Assembly (NCBI RefSeq): GCF_009498235.1
Contig: NZ_CP044205.1
Coordinates: 1,799,389-1,863,388, forward strand
DNA from: Candidatus Methylospira mobilis
Lineage (GTDB): Bacteria > Pseudomonadota > Gammaproteobacteria > Methylococcales > Methylococcaceae
Length of the DNA: 64,000 nucleotides
Reading direction: 5' to 3'
The notes under the pieces are model-generated. The model had not been told where the DNA came from. It saw only the letters and a list, made by a program, of their open reading frames with translations, and made no database searches. Position numbers and translations under genes: made by a program. Below are positions 39,017 to 49,582 of the stretch, in pieces (positions within the stretch are counted from its first letter, which is position 1; each line of letters starts with the position of its first letter).

Positions 39017-40129
39017 GTGACTGTTGAACAATCGCTGAGCGATTTGCGGCGGCAAATCGATGATATTGACGACCAGATTCTGGCTTTGATTAACCGCAGG
39101 GCGCGTTGCGCCCAGGCTGTTGGCGAGGTCAAGGCGCGGGAGACCGATGTTGCGTCGGGCGGCTCCAGTTTTTATCGCCCCGAACGGGAGGCTGAGGTTT
39201 TGCGCCGGGTTGCGCAGAATAACCCCGGGCCTCTGGGCAATGCTGCGGTCATACGTTTTTTTCGAGAACTGATGTCCGAGGGGCTGGCGCTCGAGCAGCC
39301 GCTGACCGTGGCGTTTCTCGGACCGGAAGGCACGTTCAGCCAGCAGGCGGCGTTTAAGCATTTCGGGCGGGCTATCCAGGACAGAAGCGCGGAGAGCATA
39401 GGCGATGTTTTTCGCCAGATCGATCGTAAGGTTTGCCAGTTCGGCGTTGTCCCGGTGGAAAACTCCACCGAGGGTGTGATAACCCAGACCCTGGATTGTT
39501 TTCTACATTTTCCGCTGCTGATAGTCGGCGAGGTGATATTGCGTATCCATCATAATTTGATGGGCGTCCGCGCCGATTTGAGCGGAGAAAACGCACACGC
39601 AATTCGTTGCATCTATTCGCACCAGCAGTCGTTGGCGCAATGCCGGGGATGGCTGGATAAAAACCTGCCTCATGCGGAACGCATTAGCGTCAGCAGCAAT
39701 GCGGAGGCTGCGCGTAGAGCGGTTGATGAACCCGATGCGCTGGCAATCGCCGGCGATACGGCGGCTGAAATTTACGGCTTGCATATTCTGCATAGCCGTA
39801 TCGAAGACGAACCCGGCAATACGACGCGTTTTTGGGTAATAGGGCATAATCCGGTCGGCTCTACCGGCTGCGATAAAACTTCGTTGCTGGTTTCCACGCA
39901 GAATACGCCGGGTGCGCTCTACAATACGCTGGAGCCCTTTGCCCGCTTCAAAATCAGCATGAGCAAGATCGAATCCAGACCTTCCCGGCGCGAGAACTGG
40001 GACTATGTTTTTTTTATCGACGTCGAAGGACACCAAAGCGATCCCGCGCTTGCCTCCGCGCTTCAAGCGTTGCAAGGGTGCGTGAATAGTCTCAATGTAC
40101 TGGGTTCCTATCCGCGCGCCACAGTCTGA
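39017..40129 (+). CDS. pheA: Bifunctional chorismate mutase/prephenate dehydratase
   Basis: A 370-residue P-protein of phenylalanine synthesis. An AroQ-type mutase occupies about residues 1-90 (LSDLRRQIDDIDDQILALIN). The dehydratase has VAFLGPEGTFSQQAAFKHFG and VVPVENSTEGVITQTLDC, and the C-terminal ACT regulatory domain includes SLLVSTQNTPGALYNTLEPF and KIESRPSR. The GTG at 39017 is chosen because the mutase starts right after it. It begins the aromatic block pheA-hisC-tyrA-aroA. Confidence 0.95.
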   Translation: MTVEQSLSDLRRQIDDIDDQILALINRRARCAQAVGEVKARETDVASGGSSFYRPEREAEVLRRVAQNNPGPLGNAAVIRFFRELMSEGLALEQPLTVAFLGPEGTFSQQAAFKHFGRAIQDRSAESIGDVFRQIDRKVCQFGVVPVENSTEGVITQTLDCFLHFPLLIVGEVILRIHHNLMGVRADLSGENAHAIRCIYSHQQSLAQCRGWLDKNLPHAERISVSSNAEAARRAVDEPDALAIAGDTAAEIYGLHILHSRIEDEPGNTTRFWVIGHNPVGSTGCDKTSLLVSTQNTPGALYNTLEPFARFKISMSKIESRPSRRENWDYVFFIDVEGHQSDPALASALQALQGCVNSLNVLGSYPRATV

Positions 40130-40255
40130 TATGCGGTTTTTTAGCTGGGAATCGTTGCGTGTTTTATCCGGCGAATGCGTAAACTCAGCACAAGGACTGA
40201 CCTGATTCCAATCGTGCAATCCTGGTTTTAACTCTAGCCTTCTGTTTTCCATTAT

Positions 40256-41368
40256 ATGAATGCCCACGAACTTGTACTTCCCGCCGTCGGAAAATTAACG
40301 CCTTATATTCCCGGTAAGCCGGTCAGCGAGCTCGAACGGGAGCTAGGCATCAAAAATATTGATAAGCTCGCCTCCAACGAAAATCCTTTGGGGTCGAGCC
40401 CTCTCGCGCTTGCTGCAGTGCGGTCTGCGCTCGATGCCCTGCATTTATATCCCGATGGCAGCGGCTTTGAGTTGAAAGCCGCACTCGCGCACAACTTGGA
40501 GGCCAATGCCGGGCAAATAACTTTGGGCAATGGTTCCAACGATGTGCTGGAGTTGGTGGCGCGCGCTTTTTTGTCAGGGGAAACTGCGGCGGTCTATTCG
40601 GAGCATGCGTTTGCCGTTTATCCGATAGTCACGCAGGCAGTGGGCGCGGAAGCAAGAATCGCGCGCGCCGGCGACGGTGTGAGCGCTATGCGTTACGGTC
40701 ACGATCTGGGCGCGATGCTGGCGTTGATAGACAGGAAAGTGCGCGTGGTTTTCATCGCCAATCCCAATAATCCTACCGGTACCTGGCTGCGGCGCGCGGA
40801 GTTGGCGGATTTTCTGGCGCGCTTGCCGAATCACGTCATCGTTGTTATCGACGAAGCCTATTTTGAATATGTCGACGAGCCGGATTATCCCGATGCACTG
40901 CAATGGCTGCCGCAATACCCCAATCTGGTTGTGACGCGTACTTTTTCCAAGGCATACGGTCTGGCCGGCCTGCGCGTCGGTTATGCCGTGTCCAGCCCCG
41001 AAATAGCCGATTATCTGAATCGGGTACGTCAACCTTTTAATGTCAACTCGCTGGCGCTGGCGGGCGCTGCCGCCGCTCTGGACGATGGTGAGCATTTAAA
41101 GCGCACCGTACGGTTAAATGCCGCCGGTCTTCTGCAGTTGTCGCAGGCTTTTGAAGCGCGCGGGCTCGATTTCATACCTTCGGTAGGTAACTTTGTTACC
41201 GTCGACGTCAACCGTAATGCACTTGAAGTCTACGAGGCTCTGCTGCGCGCCGGCGTAATCGTCAGGCCGGTCGCCAACTATGGTTTGCCCGGTCATTTGC
41301 GTGTCAGCGTGGGAACGGCGGAGCAGAATAACGCCTTTCTGGATGCGCTGGACCGCGTATTGGCGTGA
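40256..41368 (+). CDS. hisC: Histidinol-phosphate aminotransferase
   Basis: A 370-residue class II PLP aminotransferase. It contains LASNENPLGSSPLAL, FIANPNNPTGTW and the PLP Lys in TRTFSKAYGLAGLRVGY. In this block the enzyme may also transaminate phenylpyruvate or prephenate-derived acids, since it lies between pheA and tyrA. The stop overlaps the tyrA start region (GTGATG). Confidence 0.93.
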   Translation: MNAHELVLPAVGKLTPYIPGKPVSELERELGIKNIDKLASNENPLGSSPLALAAVRSALDALHLYPDGSGFELKAALAHNLEANAGQITLGNGSNDVLELVARAFLSGETAAVYSEHAFAVYPIVTQAVGAEARIARAGDGVSAMRYGHDLGAMLALIDRKVRVVFIANPNNPTGTWLRRAELADFLARLPNHVIVVIDEAYFEYVDEPDYPDALQWLPQYPNLVVTRTFSKAYGLAGLRVGYAVSSPEIADYLNRVRQPFNVNSLALAGAAAALDDGEHLKRTVRLNAAGLLQLSQAFEARGLDFIPSVGNFVTVDVNRNALEVYEALLRAGVIVRPVANYGLPGHLRVSVGTAEQNNAFLDALDRVLA

Positions 41369-42246
41369 TGGCGGACAGTTACCGGATTGGTATTATCGGC
41401 GTCGGTCTGATCGGCGGTTCCATCGCGCGTGCCGCGCGTCTGCAGGGAGTGGCCACAGAAATCATAGGTTTCGATAGTTGCAGTAAAAACCTGCTGGAAG
41501 CCTTGCGGCTCGGCGTTGTTGATCGCATCGCCGAGTCGGCCTCCGCAGCCGCAGAGCAGGCGGATTTGGTGGTGATCGCGGTCCCGGTAGGCGTGACGCA
41601 GACCCTGTTCGAAAGCCTGAAGCCGATTTGGTCCGACCAGGTATTGTACACTGATGCCGGAAGCACCAAACTGGATGTGCTGGCTGCAGCCCGCCGTTGT
41701 TTTGGTCGTGTGCCTGAAAATTTTGTGCCTGGACATCCTGTTGCGGGGGCTGAATCCAGTGGCGTAGGTGCGGCCAGCGACAGCTTGTTTGTCAATAAGC
41801 GCGTGATTTTGACGCCGCATCCCGATAACGATGACGCTGCGGTAAAAAAAATAAGCGCATTCTGGTCGGCGCTGGGTGGGCGCGTGTCGTTAATGGATGC
41901 GGCGCATCACGATGCGGTTCTGGCGGCGACCAGTCATCTGCCGCATGTCCTTGCGTTTGCTTTGGTGCATTTGCTGGGTTGCAAGGACGATCAGCAGGAA
42001 ATATTTCAGTATGCCGCCGGCGGATTTCGCGATTTTACCCGTATCGCTTCCAGCGATCCTCGCATGTGGGCCGATATTTGTCTGGCCAACAGGGACTTTA
42101 TCCTGCCGCTGATTGAGGATTTATCCAGGGAGTTGCGCGAGGTTTCCGAAATAATAAAACTTGACGATAACCCTGAGCATCTGTTGCATTATTTCAGCGA
42201 TGCACGCAAAGCAAGGCAACGCTTTTTAGATCAGTTAATAACATGA
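41368..42246 (+). CDS. tyrA: Prephenate dehydrogenase
   Basis: A 292-residue NAD(P)-dependent enzyme of tyrosine synthesis. The Rossmann loop is IGIIGVGLIGGSIARAARL, and GHPVAGAESSGVGAASDSLF is the substrate site. The helical C-terminal domain includes DAVLAATSHLPHVLAFALVH. The ATG at 41368 overlaps the hisC stop; a GTG three bases earlier is the alternative. The stop overlaps the aroA start as ATGA. Confidence 0.93.
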   Translation: MADSYRIGIIGVGLIGGSIARAARLQGVATEIIGFDSCSKNLLEALRLGVVDRIAESASAAAEQADLVVIAVPVGVTQTLFESLKPIWSDQVLYTDAGSTKLDVLAAARRCFGRVPENFVPGHPVAGAESSGVGAASDSLFVNKRVILTPHPDNDDAAVKKISAFWSALGGRVSLMDAAHHDAVLAATSHLPHVLAFALVHLLGCKDDQQEIFQYAAGGFRDFTRIASSDPRMWADICLANRDFILPLIEDLSRELREVSEIIKLDDNPEHLLHYFSDARKARQRFLDQLIT

Positions 42247-43571
42247 ATAATACCAAAAAAATCAATTATATGGTTTCTCCTGGCGGCTATGTGCGCGGAG
42301 AGGCGCGCGTGCCGGGAGACAAGTCGATTTCGCACCGTTCCATCATGCTGGGTTCGCTGGCCGAGGGTACCACCAGGGTCAGCGGTTTTCTCGAAGCTGA
42401 AGACTGTCTGGCGACCATGCAGGCATTTCGCGCGATGGGCGTCGACATAGCTGGTCCGGATGCCGGTAACGTGACGATACGGGGCGTCGGCATGCATGGT
42501 TTGCAGCCGCCCAGAGATGCCCTGTACCTGGGAAATTCCGGCACTTCGATGCGTTTGCTGAGCGGACTGCTTGCCGGGCAGCGTTTCGACGTGACGTTGA
42601 CCGGTGATGCATCGCTGACGCGCCGGCCGATGAAGCGGGTGACGGAGCCGTTGCGGTTAATGGGGGCGGAAATCGAAACTTCCGAAACCGGCACCGCGCC
42701 ATTGAAGATTCATGGCGGCGCCGGCCTGCAAGGCATGCATTACGACATGCCGATGGCCAGCGCCCAGGTAAAGTCCTGCCTGCTGCTGGCGGGACTATAT
42801 GCGCAGGGTATAACCAGCGTATCCGAGCCCGCGCCGACGCGTGATCATACCGAGCGCATGCTGGCGGGTTTCGGTTATGCGGTTCAACGGGAAGGGAATA
42901 AAATATGCTTGTCTTCCGGCGGACATTTGACGGCAACTTCTATCGATGTGCCCGGAGATATTTCATCGGCAGCATTTTTCATGGTGGGCGCTTCGATCGC
43001 GGCCGATTCCGATCTGACTATCTGCCACGTCGGCATTAATCCGACACGGACCGGCGTGATCGACATTTTGCGTTTGATGGGAGCCGACATCGCCTTGCTG
43101 AACGAGCGCGTTGTGGGTGGCGAGCCGGTAGCCGATATCCGTGTGCGTAGCGCCGCGCTTAAAGGCATAGTCATCCCCGAGCATCTGGTGCCGCTGGCGA
43201 TCGACGAATTTCCGGTACTGTTTGTGGCGGCGGCGTGCGCGGAGGGCGAGACCCGGCTGTCCGGCGCGGAGGAGTTGCGTGTCAAGGAAAGCGACCGTAT
43301 CCAGGTGATGGCCGACGGGTTGCAGATATTGGGTATCGACGCGCAGCCGACCCCTGACGGCATGGTGATACATCCCGGCGTCATTCACGGCGGAGAGGTT
43401 GACAGCCGTGGCGATCACCGCATTGCGATGGCGTTTACCATGGCGGCTTTGCGCGCATCCGGCCCCGTCGTTGTCCGCGATTGCGAAAATGTGAATACTT
43501 CATTTCCAGGCTTTGTGGATTTGACGCGATCCTTCGGGCAAGTTCTGGTTGTTGAAGGAGCCGAACCATGA
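42243..43571 (+). CDS. aroA: EPSP synthase
   Basis: A 442-residue enzyme of the shikimate pathway joining PEP to shikimate-3-phosphate. [40 protein letters not shown] and [17 protein letters not shown] are diagnostic. The Gly of LGNSGTSMR rather than the LFLGNAGTAMRPL pattern points to class II enzymes, often less sensitive to glyphosate; that is inference. It overlaps both tyrA and cmk by four bases. Confidence 0.94.
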   Translation: MNNTKKINYMVSPGGYVRGEARVPGDKSISHRSIMLGSLAEGTTRVSGFLEAEDCLATMQAFRAMGVDIAGPDAGNVTIRGVGMHGLQPPRDALYLGNSGTSMRLLSGLLAGQRFDVTLTGDASLTRRPMKRVTEPLRLMGAEIETSETGTAPLKIHGGAGLQGMHYDMPMASAQVKSCLLLAGLYAQGITSVSEPAPTRDHTERMLAGFGYAVQREGNKICLSSGGHLTATSIDVPGDISSAAFFMVGASIAADSDLTICHVGINPTRTGVIDILRLMGADIALLNERVVGGEPVADIRVRSAALKGIVIPEHLVPLAIDEFPVLFVAAACAEGETRLSGAEELRVKESDRIQVMADGLQILGIDAQPTPDGMVIHPGVIHGGEVDSRGDHRIAMAFTMAALRASGPVVVRDCENVNTSFPGFVDLTRSFGQVLVVEGAEP

Positions 43572-44239
43572 TGCAGACAAATGATATCCCAATATTGACG
43601 ATCGATGGCCCCAGCGGAGCGGGTAAGGGGACGGTCAGCCGCGCCGTGGCCGGGCGTCTGGGCTGGAATTATCTCGACAGCGGTGCGATTTATCGCGCGC
43701 TGGCTTATGCAGCGGTACAGCGGAAGCTGGATCTTTCCGATGCCGGTGCGCTGGCGAAATTGGCGGAAATGCTGGATTTACGCTTTAAAACCGTTGCCAT
43801 GCCGGGAGTTTTGCTGGGTGACGTCGATATTACTCTGGAACTGTCTACCGAAACCACCGGGAATGCCGCCAGCATCATTGCCGCGTTGCCGGAAGTGCGC
43901 AAGGCGCTATTTGAAAAACAGCGTGCGTTTCGGCGCTCTCCGGGACTGGTCGCAGATGGCCGCGATATGGGTACCGTGGTTTTCCCCGATGCCCGATACA
44001 AGGTGTTTTTGACGGCAAGTGCCGAAGAGCGTGCATTAAGACGCTATAAGCAGTTGAAAGAAAAAGGTATCGATGTTAATCTATCAAAATTGACAGAAGA
44101 GATAGAAGAACGTGACCGGCGCGACCGCGAACGCGTGGAGGCGCCGTTGCGTCAGGCAGACGACGCGGTCGTCATCGACTCCACGGCGTTGAGCATAGAT
44201 GCGGTCATAGCCGCATGTATTGCCCATGTTGCGATTTGA
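43568..44239 (+). CDS. cmk: Cytidylate kinase
   Basis: A 223-residue CMP/dCMP kinase. The ATP loop is [32 protein letters not shown] is the substrate site, and [15 protein letters not shown] is the family motif. ATGA overlap with aroA suggests coupling. rpsA follows after 130 bases, the standard order. Confidence 0.95.
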   Translation: MMQTNDIPILTIDGPSGAGKGTVSRAVAGRLGWNYLDSGAIYRALAYAAVQRKLDLSDAGALAKLAEMLDLRFKTVAMPGVLLGDVDITLELSTETTGNAASIIAALPEVRKALFEKQRAFRRSPGLVADGRDMGTVVFPDARYKVFLTASAEERALRRYKQLKEKGIDVNLSKLTEEIEERDRRDRERVEAPLRQADDAVVIDSTALSIDAVIAACIAHVAI

Positions 44240-44274
44240 TCGTTCGCAGCGATTTTTTGTTGAAACCCCCGAGT

Positions 44275-44295
44275 CGTCAACCCTGGAGGTTGACG
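44275..44295 (+). promoter_or_regulatory. Hairpin in the rpsA leader
   Basis: CGTCAACC and GGTTGACG form perfect eight-base arms around the loop CTGGA, 75 bases before rpsA. No T-run follows, so it is not a typical terminator. It may be part of an rpsA regulatory leader. Confidence 0.4.
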
Positions 44296-44369
44296 GTGTC
44301 TATAACCCTGACCGAACTCTGTAGGCATGGAGACCGTGTTTACAGTTGTTCAAAAAAGTGATGTGAATT

Positions 44370-46034
44370 ATGAGCGAAAGCTTTGCTGAATTATTTGAAG
44401 AAAGTCTGGCCAAATCCGAGATGCGCACAGGGAGCCTCCTGAGCGGAACCGTCGTCGATATCGGGCAGGACGTTGTCGTTGTTAACGTCGGTCTGAAGTC
44501 CGAGGGTGTAATTCCGAAATGGCAGTTTCTGAGCGATGACGGTCAGCTCGAAGTCCAGGTTGGCGATCAGGTCGAAGTTGCGCTCGACATGCTTGAAGAC
44601 GGCATGGGCGCCACGCTGCTGAATCGCGACAAGGCGAAAAAACAGAAGGCGTGGGTCGATCTTGAGGTTGCCCACGAGAAAAACGAAACCGTGGTGGGAC
44701 GCATCAACGGCAAGGTACGCGGCGGTTTTACCGTCGCCATTGGCGCTTTGCGTGCATTTTTGCCGGGTTCGCTGGTCGATGTGCGACCGGTACGCGACAC
44801 CACTTTCCTGGAAGGCCGTGATCTGGAATTCAAGGTTATCAAAATCGATCAGAAGCGCAACAATGTCGTGCTTTCGCGTCGCGCAGTGGTCGAGTCCGAG
44901 TTCAGCGCGGAAAAAGAAGCGTTGCTCGGCAGCTTGCAGGAAGGCGCAATTGTCAGCGGCGTAGTCAAGAACCTGACCGATTACGGTGCGTTTATCGATC
45001 TGGGCGGTATCGACGGCCTGCTGCACATTACCGACATGGCGTGGAAACGCGTGCGTCATCCTTCCGAAACGGTGCAGATCGGTCAGGAAATCCAGGTCAA
45101 GATTCTGAAGTACGACCAGGAGAAGAATCGCGTTTCGCTGGGCCTGAAACAGCTGGGTGAAGATCCGTGGTTGAACATTGCGCGCCGTTATCCGGCGAAT
45201 ACGCGTTTGTTCGGCAAGGTCAGCAACCTGACCGACTACGGCTGCTTCGTTGAGCTGGAAGAGGGCGTCGAAGGTCTGGTTCACGTATCTGAAATGGATT
45301 GGACCAACAAGAACGTCAGCCCGAACAAGCTGGTGCAACTGGGCGATGAAGTCGAAGTCATGGTGCTGGATATCGACGAGGAGCGCCGCCGTATTTCCCT
45401 GGGTATGAAGCAGTGCAAACAGAATCCCTGGGAAGAGTTTGCCGTCACCCATAAAAAAGGCGACAAGATGGTCGGCAACATCAAGTCGATTACCGATTTC
45501 GGCGTCTTCATCGGCTTGGATGGCGGCATCGACGGTCTTGTGCACTTGTCCGATATCTCCTGGTCCATGCCCGGCGAAGAAGCGATACGTAACTACAAGA
45601 AAGGCGATGAAGTCGAAACCATCATTCTTGCCATCGATCCTGAGCGTGAACGTATCTCTCTTGGCGTCAAACAGTTGGAGCAGGACCCGTTCCAGAACTG
45701 GATTGCAACGCACGAGAAAGGCGTAGTGGTCAAGGGTACGGTTAAGGAAGTTGACGCCAAAGGCGCGGTTATTTCGCTCAACGAAAATGTGGAAGGATAT
45801 CTGCGTGCTTCGGAAATTCAGCGCGATCGCCTGGAAGATGCGCGAACCCAGCTGAATGTCGGCGATGAGGTGGAAGCCAAGTTTATCGGCATCGATAAAA
45901 AGACCAAGAGCATCAGCTTGTCCATCAAGGCCAGGGATCAGGACGAAGAAGCGGCAGCGATCAAGGACTATAGTTCGCAAAATCCCGGTACGGCGACGCT
46001 CGGCGATCTTTTCAAAGTACATTTGGAAAAATAA
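44370..46034 (+). CDS. rpsA: 30S ribosomal protein S1
   Basis: A 554-residue protein of six S1 RNA-binding repeats, matching the enteric type in length. The repeats show patterns such as [40 protein letters not shown] and [20 protein letters not shown]. It helps the ribosome bind mRNA with weak Shine-Dalgarno sites. The usual neighbours cmk and ihfB flank it. Confidence 0.97.
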   Translation: MSESFAELFEESLAKSEMRTGSLLSGTVVDIGQDVVVVNVGLKSEGVIPKWQFLSDDGQLEVQVGDQVEVALDMLEDGMGATLLNRDKAKKQKAWVDLEVAHEKNETVVGRINGKVRGGFTVAIGALRAFLPGSLVDVRPVRDTTFLEGRDLEFKVIKIDQKRNNVVLSRRAVVESEFSAEKEALLGSLQEGAIVSGVVKNLTDYGAFIDLGGIDGLLHITDMAWKRVRHPSETVQIGQEIQVKILKYDQEKNRVSLGLKQLGEDPWLNIARRYPANTRLFGKVSNLTDYGCFVELEEGVEGLVHVSEMDWTNKNVSPNKLVQLGDEVEVMVLDIDEERRRISLGMKQCKQNPWEEFAVTHKKGDKMVGNIKSITDFGVFIGLDGGIDGLVHLSDISWSMPGEEAIRNYKKGDEVETIILAIDPERERISLGVKQLEQDPFQNWIATHEKGVVVKGTVKEVDAKGAVISLNENVEGYLRASEIQRDRLEDARTQLNVGDEVEAKFIGIDKKTKSISLSIKARDQDEEAAAIKDYSSQNPGTATLGDLFKVHLEK

Positions 46035-46092
46035 CAACGATAGACTGTTGCTCCTGCGTGCGGATATGGGCGTAGGAGTGGCCGTCTGCCTG

Positions 46093-46098
46093 TATAAT
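46093..46098 (+). promoter_or_regulatory. Candidate ihfB -10 box
   Basis: Perfect TATAAT about 100 bases before ihfB, in the rpsA-ihfB gap. No clear -35 was found. Confidence 0.35.
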
Positions 46099-46199
46099 CA
46101 ATAGCTTGTTGGTTATGTGAGAAAAGTGGCGCAACCAGTGCCAACTTGGGCCATTTAATATTTTCGAAAGCCCCATATCAATGTTTTGCAGGTATACCG

Positions 46200-46499
46200 G
46201 TGACAAAATCAGAGCTTATTGAACTTCTAATTGCGAAAAACAGCCTGGTGCCATCCGATGTGGTGGAAAAAGCGGTTAAATCGATTATTGAACAACTCAG
46301 CCGGACTCTAGAGGTTGGCGGGCGTATCGAAATACGCGGATTTGGCAGTTTTTCGTTGCACTATCGTTCACCCCGAACCGGACGTAATCCCAAGACCGGC
46401 GATGCGGTTGTACTGGATTCAAAATACGTTCCTCACTTCAAGCCGGGCAAAGAGCTTAGAGACCGGGTCAATGCTTCCCGGGAAACATCGTCGAATTAA
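46200..46499 (+). CDS. ihfB: Integration host factor beta subunit
   Basis: A 99-residue DNA-bending protein of the HU/IHF family. It begins (GTG) [15 protein letters not shown]; the DNA-binding arm region is [15 protein letters not shown] followed by [14 protein letters not shown] 46200 is chosen because it gives the standard IHF-beta N-terminus; the upstream frame to 46146 is non-homologous. A strong terminator lies downstream. Confidence 0.95.
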   Translation: MTKSELIELLIAKNSLVPSDVVEKAVKSIIEQLSRTLEVGGRIEIRGFGSFSLHYRSPRTGRNPKTGDAVVLDSKYVPHFKPGKELRDRVNASRETSSN

Positions 46500-46804
46500 G
46501 TACGCTAGCCGGGATGGATAGTGACCACTCTTGCAGGAGTGCCTGGCAGAGAGACAGATGCGCCCTACTTTTGTTCCTCAAGGGACTGGGAGGGCGCTTT
46601 TTTTTCGACTTGGCACATAGCTCCGTCTCAATGTCATGCTTGTTAAGCATCCGGTTCGTTTTCGAATAGCCTCACGCCCTTTACGATTTCACCGGCTTCG
46701 ATGTGAATACAGTCCCATGGTTCATCCTGCCCCGTTTTATTAAGCCATACCGCAGTACCGAATAAGTTGCATCTTCTCTTGGTTAATGTCTTTGGGGGGT
46801 ATTC
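46500..46804. other. Intergenic region, lapA slot empty
   Basis: About 305 bases between ihfB and lapB. It contains one terminator and no coding frame resembling LapA, which usually sits here. Confidence 0.6.
46560..46605 (+). terminator. Rho-independent terminator after ihfB
   Basis: GCGCCCT (46560-46566) and AGGGCGC (46591-46597) form a seven-base stem directly followed by eight T residues (46598-46605). Confidence 0.85.
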
Positions 46805-47959
46805 ATGAGCGAGTGGCTTTTTTTATTGCTTCCCGTGTCCGCCGCTTCGGGAGGGTATGCCGCATGGCGTTATTTTAAAAAATACTACCTGGTCGATCGC
46901 GTTCAGGAACTGCGGGAAGCTTACTGTCGAGGGATAGGCCATTTTCTGGATGAAAGGCCGGAGAAGGCTATTCATGCTTTTGCCGATCTGATGGCGTCGG
47001 ATGCCGAAACGATAGAAACCCACCTGGCATTGGGCAATTTATTTCGACGCAAGGGCGACCTTGAAAAGGCGATAGAAATTCATGAAAGCCTGATAAACCG
47101 CAACGATCTCACGCGCGTACACGCAGCCGCCGCCCAATTCGAACTGGCAACGGACTATTTGCGATCCGGCTTGCTCGATCGGGCGGAAAGTCTATTCAGC
47201 AACCTGACCGGGGACGAACACTATCGAAAACGCGCGCTCGAACAATTGCTGCATATTTTTCAGCATGAGAAAGAGTGGCTGAAAGCAATCGAATGCGCGT
47301 CGGTGCTCGAACGCATGGGTCGTCTACCGCATGCTTTAACCATTTCGCAACTCTATTGCGAGCTGGCCGATCAAGCCTTGTCTGCCGGATGCGAAGAGCG
47401 GGCGCTTGCTCTGCTGAACGAGGCATTGGAAAAGGACAGGTGCTGCGTAAGGGCAACATTGTCGACAGCGCGTTTGCAGATGCGAAGCGGACATTTTGAC
47501 GCGGCGCTGCAAACATTAAAAACCGTCGAGTCGCAAAATCCCGCTTTTCTCAGTGAAATAATAGAGCCGTTGATACTCTGTAACGAGCAACTGGCAACTC
47601 CTGTCGGGCAAGTAGTCGGCTATTTTGGCTATTTATATGGAACCTACGGGCTCGAAAGCGCCGGTCTGGGCTGGGTAGCCTACCTTAAGACGGAGTCCGG
47701 AGTAGATGCGGCTATCGATCAATTACATCTGATGCTGGATAAAAGTCCATCAATCAAGTTGCTGCGTATGTTGAGCGCTTTATTGCTTGAGTCGGAGCAG
47801 GAAAGCGGCAGATCGATTTTGATCAAAGTGGACCGCGCCATTAACCGGATAGCGCTGCCTTCGGTCCGCTATGTGTGCGGTCACTGCGGTTTTGCAGGAA
47901 CGGAATTGCATTGGCATTGTCCAACCTGTAGTTTTTGGCAAAGTATAGTTCCGGTCTAG
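46805..47959 (+). CDS. lapB: LapB (YciM) lipopolysaccharide assembly protein
   Basis: A 384-residue inner-membrane-anchored TPR protein. The N-terminal membrane helix is about residues 3-22 (WLFLLLPVSAASGGYAAWRY). TPR repeats run from about 35 to 330, and a C-terminal rubredoxin-like metal site has CGHCGFAGTELHWHCPTC. In E. coli LapB works with FtsH to control LpxC turnover and so LPS level. lapA, usually just upstream, is missing. Confidence 0.9.
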   Translation: MSEWLFLLLPVSAASGGYAAWRYFKKYYLVDRVQELREAYCRGIGHFLDERPEKAIHAFADLMASDAETIETHLALGNLFRRKGDLEKAIEIHESLINRNDLTRVHAAAAQFELATDYLRSGLLDRAESLFSNLTGDEHYRKRALEQLLHIFQHEKEWLKAIECASVLERMGRLPHALTISQLYCELADQALSAGCEERALALLNEALEKDRCCVRATLSTARLQMRSGHFDAALQTLKTVESQNPAFLSEIIEPLILCNEQLATPVGQVVGYFGYLYGTYGLESAGLGWVAYLKTESGVDAAIDQLHLMLDKSPSIKLLRMLSALLLESEQESGRSILIKVDRAINRIALPSVRYVCGHCGFAGTELHWHCPTCSFWQSIVPV

Positions 47960-47968
47960 AGCTGCGGT

Positions 47969-48550
47969 ATGAACGACGAAGATTTTGATTTATTCAGGAA
48001 AGAAGTTGCCGATGTGAACCCGATCCGTCCGGTGGACAAGGTCGCGTTGACCGACAAGCGGAAGCCTGTTTCTGTTCCGGGACAGGTTTATCGGCGTTTC
48101 GCAGCGCAAAAAGATCGGGTTGACGATAATTTTCTGCCGTCCGGTTATGTCGATCTGGTCGATCCCCAAGCCATTATCAGCTTCAAGCGGGAAGGCGTGC
48201 AAAACGGTGTATTCGATAAACTTCAGCAAGGGCGGTATCCGGTTCTGGCTTCGCTCGATCTGCACTTGATGACGATCGAGGTTGCTCGGGATGCCGTTTA
48301 TAAATTTATTAAAATCTGTATGCGACGGGATGAACGCACGGTATTGATTACTCACGGCAAGGGCGTGCGGCAAAAGGAAGCTCAGGGCGTATTGAAAAGC
48401 TGCGTGGTGCGCTGGCTGCCGATGATGACCGAAGTGATGGCTTTTCACAGCGCACAGCCTTTCCACGGAGGTTCCGGAGCGGTTTACGTCATGCTGCGTA
48501 AAAGCGAAGAGGCTAAAGCGAAAACACGCGCAACGCTGGGGTTGCGATAG
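47969..48550 (+). CDS. Smr-domain protein (SmrA-like nuclease)
   Basis: A 193-residue protein beginning MNDEDFDLFRKEVADVNPI, with a C-terminal Smr domain (about 90-180). LDLHLMTIEVARDAVYKFIK, VLITHGKGVRQKE and the closing GGSGAVYVML are the three Smr motifs. The family nicks or cleaves nucleic acids; recent work on some members links them to collided-ribosome mRNA cleavage. Substrate here is unknown. It follows lapB by nine bases. Confidence 0.88.
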   Translation: MNDEDFDLFRKEVADVNPIRPVDKVALTDKRKPVSVPGQVYRRFAAQKDRVDDNFLPSGYVDLVDPQAIISFKREGVQNGVFDKLQQGRYPVLASLDLHLMTIEVARDAVYKFIKICMRRDERTVLITHGKGVRQKEAQGVLKSCVVRWLPMMTEVMAFHSAQPFHGGSGAVYVMLRKSEEAKAKTRATLGLR

Positions 48551-48653
48551 TATTGTTGCACTTCGACATGGGTGCTTGTAACATGACCGGACAAATACAC
48601 GTTTCGTTTTTTTCCAATTCAAAACGACTATAAACAAACCAGGGTTTGACATC

Positions 48654-49553
48654 ATGAAGCGACTGAAAACATCGATTTTTTTGATTTTGTCCGTGCTGTC
48701 GATGCTGATATTGACAGAAGCTAACGCTGCGCGCATGGGCGGCGGCAAATCATTTGGCGGCAAGCCTTCCTACAGTCAACCGTATCGAGCGCCCGCCGGC
48801 GCGGAGCGTCCGTCGGCTTCACCCCAGCAGACTCCCGCCGCTACGCCGGCCATGGCGAAGAATCAGGCGGCCAGAGAGTCCCTGGGGCGCCGCGGCGGAT
48901 TGATGGGCATGCTGGGCGGTCTTGCGCTGGGCGGCATGCTGGGTGCGATGCTGTTCGGCGGCGCGTTCGAGCATATCAACTTCATGGACATCATCGTATT
49001 TGCGCTGGTGGGGTTTCTGCTTTATAAACTCCTGTCCGCGCGCCGCTCGCAGCAAGCCACAGCGTCTTCCGTCATGGCTCGGCAGCAGTATCAGGGCGAT
49101 GCCGGTTTCGAGACCGACGTGCTGTCTACGCGCCAGCGTACGACAAGCGCCGCAGGCAACGTGCAACCCGATATGTTACCGGCGGATTTCGATAAGAACG
49201 CCTTTATGAGTGGCGCGAAAGCGGCGTACATGCAACTGCAGCAAGCTTGGGACAGCGGACAATTGTCCGAAATGCGCGCGCTGACCACTGATCAGGTGTT
49301 CGCCGAACTCCAGGATCAGGTGCGCGCCAGAACCGGTGAAAATCATACTGAGCTGTTACAGGTTGAGCTTAAATTGCTGCGCGTCGCCGATGTAGGCGAT
49401 ACGCGCGAGGCCAGCGTACAGTTCGATGTATTGATGCGCGAGGAACGCTCGGCGAATCCGGTATGGGTACATGAGGTCTGGCATTTCATTCGATCCAAAT
49501 ACAGCAAGCAGCCTACATGGTATCTGGATGGAATCCAGCAGATTGAGGGTTAA
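48654..49553 (+). CDS. Tim44-like domain membrane protein
   Basis: A 299-residue protein. A signal-like helix occupies residues 1-25 (ending LTEANA), then a Gly-rich segment. Two hydrophobic stretches (about 90-105 and 110-130) include LGGLALGGMLGAMLFGG and IIVFALVGFLLYKLL. The C-terminal 150 residues are a Tim44-like domain with LQQAWDSGQLSEMRALTTDQ and VWHFIRSKYSKQPTWYLDGI. Bacterial members are widespread but their role is not established. Confidence 0.8.
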   Translation: MKRLKTSIFLILSVLSMLILTEANAARMGGGKSFGGKPSYSQPYRAPAGAERPSASPQQTPAATPAMAKNQAARESLGRRGGLMGMLGGLALGGMLGAMLFGGAFEHINFMDIIVFALVGFLLYKLLSARRSQQATASSVMARQQYQGDAGFETDVLSTRQRTTSAAGNVQPDMLPADFDKNAFMSGAKAAYMQLQQAWDSGQLSEMRALTTDQVFAELQDQVRARTGENHTELLQVELKLLRVADVGDTREASVQFDVLMREERSANPVWVHEVWHFIRSKYSKQPTWYLDGIQQIEG

Positions 49554-49582
49554 TTATTATTGTCGGTCGGCGCGATAATCCG

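Noticed and set aside
44391..46037. A 548-codon open frame opposite rpsA
   Set aside because: rpsA on the plus strand has six clear S1 repeats; the antisense frame arises from its codon bias.
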